DNA from: a bacterium HR40
GTDB lineage: Bacteria > Pseudomonadota > Alphaproteobacteria > Geminicoccales > Geminicoccaceae
Assembly (NCBI GenBank): GCA_002898275.1
Contig: BEIQ01000005.1
Span: forward strand, 1 to 64,000
Direction of reading: 5' to 3'
DNA: 64,000 bases
Shown one piece after another: positions 63,988 to 64,000 of the stretch. The stretch's first letter is position 1. Each line of letters opens with the position of its first letter. A program made the translations under genes and the position numbers. A model generated the notes under the pieces. The model worked only from the letters and a program-made list of their open reading frames with translations, did not search any database and had not been told where the DNA came from.

Positions 63988-64000
63988 TTCGGTACATCGT
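63988..64000 (+). repeat. Iteron copy 7, cut by window end
   Basis: The first 13 bases (TTCGGTACATCGT) are visible, again preceded by GATGCCGGC as in copy 6. Confidence 0.88.

Larger units (their letters stand above)
63681..64000. other. Iteron-type replication origin (continues beyond the window)
   Basis: Downstream of repA five complete and one cut copy of a 17-base direct repeat lie in non-coding DNA, all on the + strand. Distances between starts are 67, 42, 49, 94 and 48 bases, so they are not evenly phased. There is no obvious AT-rich melting region in the visible part; it may lie to the right. This is a typical oriV layout. Confidence 0.8.

Overview
The window is very GC-rich (roughly 70 percent by eye). 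It reads as a secondary replicon, a chromid or megaplasmid, of an alphaproteobacterium, probably Rhodospirillales-like. The replicon call rests on the right end: a gene of the RPA-type plasmid replication initiator family (repA, 62787-63680) is followed by a direct-repeat array of a 17-base iteron (TTCGGTACATCGTTCAC) that runs off the window edge, with one more copy just upstream of repA. The same replicon carries a tRNA-Lys(CTT) gene and housekeeping-type genes (pgi, pgm, glgP, tag, trxC), which fits a chromid better than a small plasmid. The taxonomic call is an inference from gene content and codon use; no rRNA is present.

Layout, left to right. (1) 1-8009, minus strand: an exopolysaccharide or O-antigen locus. 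It has an initiating undecaprenyl-phosphate sugar transferase, a UDP-glucuronate decarboxylase, a GDP-mannose 3,5-epimerase-like enzyme, a frameshifted methyltransferase, a WecG/TagA-type glycosyltransferase, a Wzx-like flippase and an O-antigen ligase cut by the window start. (2) 8504-14177: tRNA-Lys, glycogen phosphorylase, a small lipoprotein, phosphoglucose isomerase and 3-methyladenine glycosylase. (3) 14178-15809: a sulfite-dehydrogenase pair (molybdopterin subunit and small cytochrome c). (4) 16175-22081: a two-component system, a PepSY protein, a cytochrome b561, a split transketolase and an SDR, mostly joined by 4-base start/stop overlaps. (5) 22228-28108: a VTT membrane protein, an eboD-eboE-eboC set, a decayed TetR gene and an AhpD-like protein. 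(6) 28346-38032: an eight-gene, nearly gapless minus-strand operon with a GT4 transferase, two small four-helix membrane proteins, two AP-superfamily phosphodiesterase paralogues, a Gfo/Idh/MocA oxidoreductase, an asparagine-synthase-like amidotransferase and a second MOP flippase. (7) 38304-42390: a class V aminotransferase with a complete DctPQM TRAP transporter. (8) 42381-46965: a heptaheme cytochrome c fused to a cytochrome b domain, a zinc alcohol dehydrogenase, a tiny YIGPGAG membrane protein and a sulfotransferase. (9) 46979-52313: an ATP-grasp ligase, phosphoglucomutase, a glycosyltransferase and an AlgD-like nucleotide-sugar dehydrogenase. (10) 52551-56434: an RpfF-like DSF synthase, a second zinc alcohol dehydrogenase and a CapA-like protein. 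(11) 56486-60250: a GMC oxidoreductase and two GT2 polyprenol-phosphate transferases. (12) 60340-62433: thioredoxin 2, an FAD-dependent amine oxidase-like protein and a DUF3553 protein. (13) 62560-64000: a small possible ribbon-helix-helix gene, repA and the iteron origin.

The genes fit a surface-glycan lifestyle. Pgi, Pgm and GlgP handle glucose phosphates; UXS, the GME-like enzyme and the AlgD-like dehydrogenase make specialised nucleotide sugars; at least seven glycosyltransferases, two flippases, a ligase, a sulfotransferase and two phosphodiesterases could build and decorate the polymers. The most unusual parts are the eight-gene operon, the eboDEC set, the orphan DSF synthase, the heptaheme c/b fusion and the arrangement of repA with its iterons.
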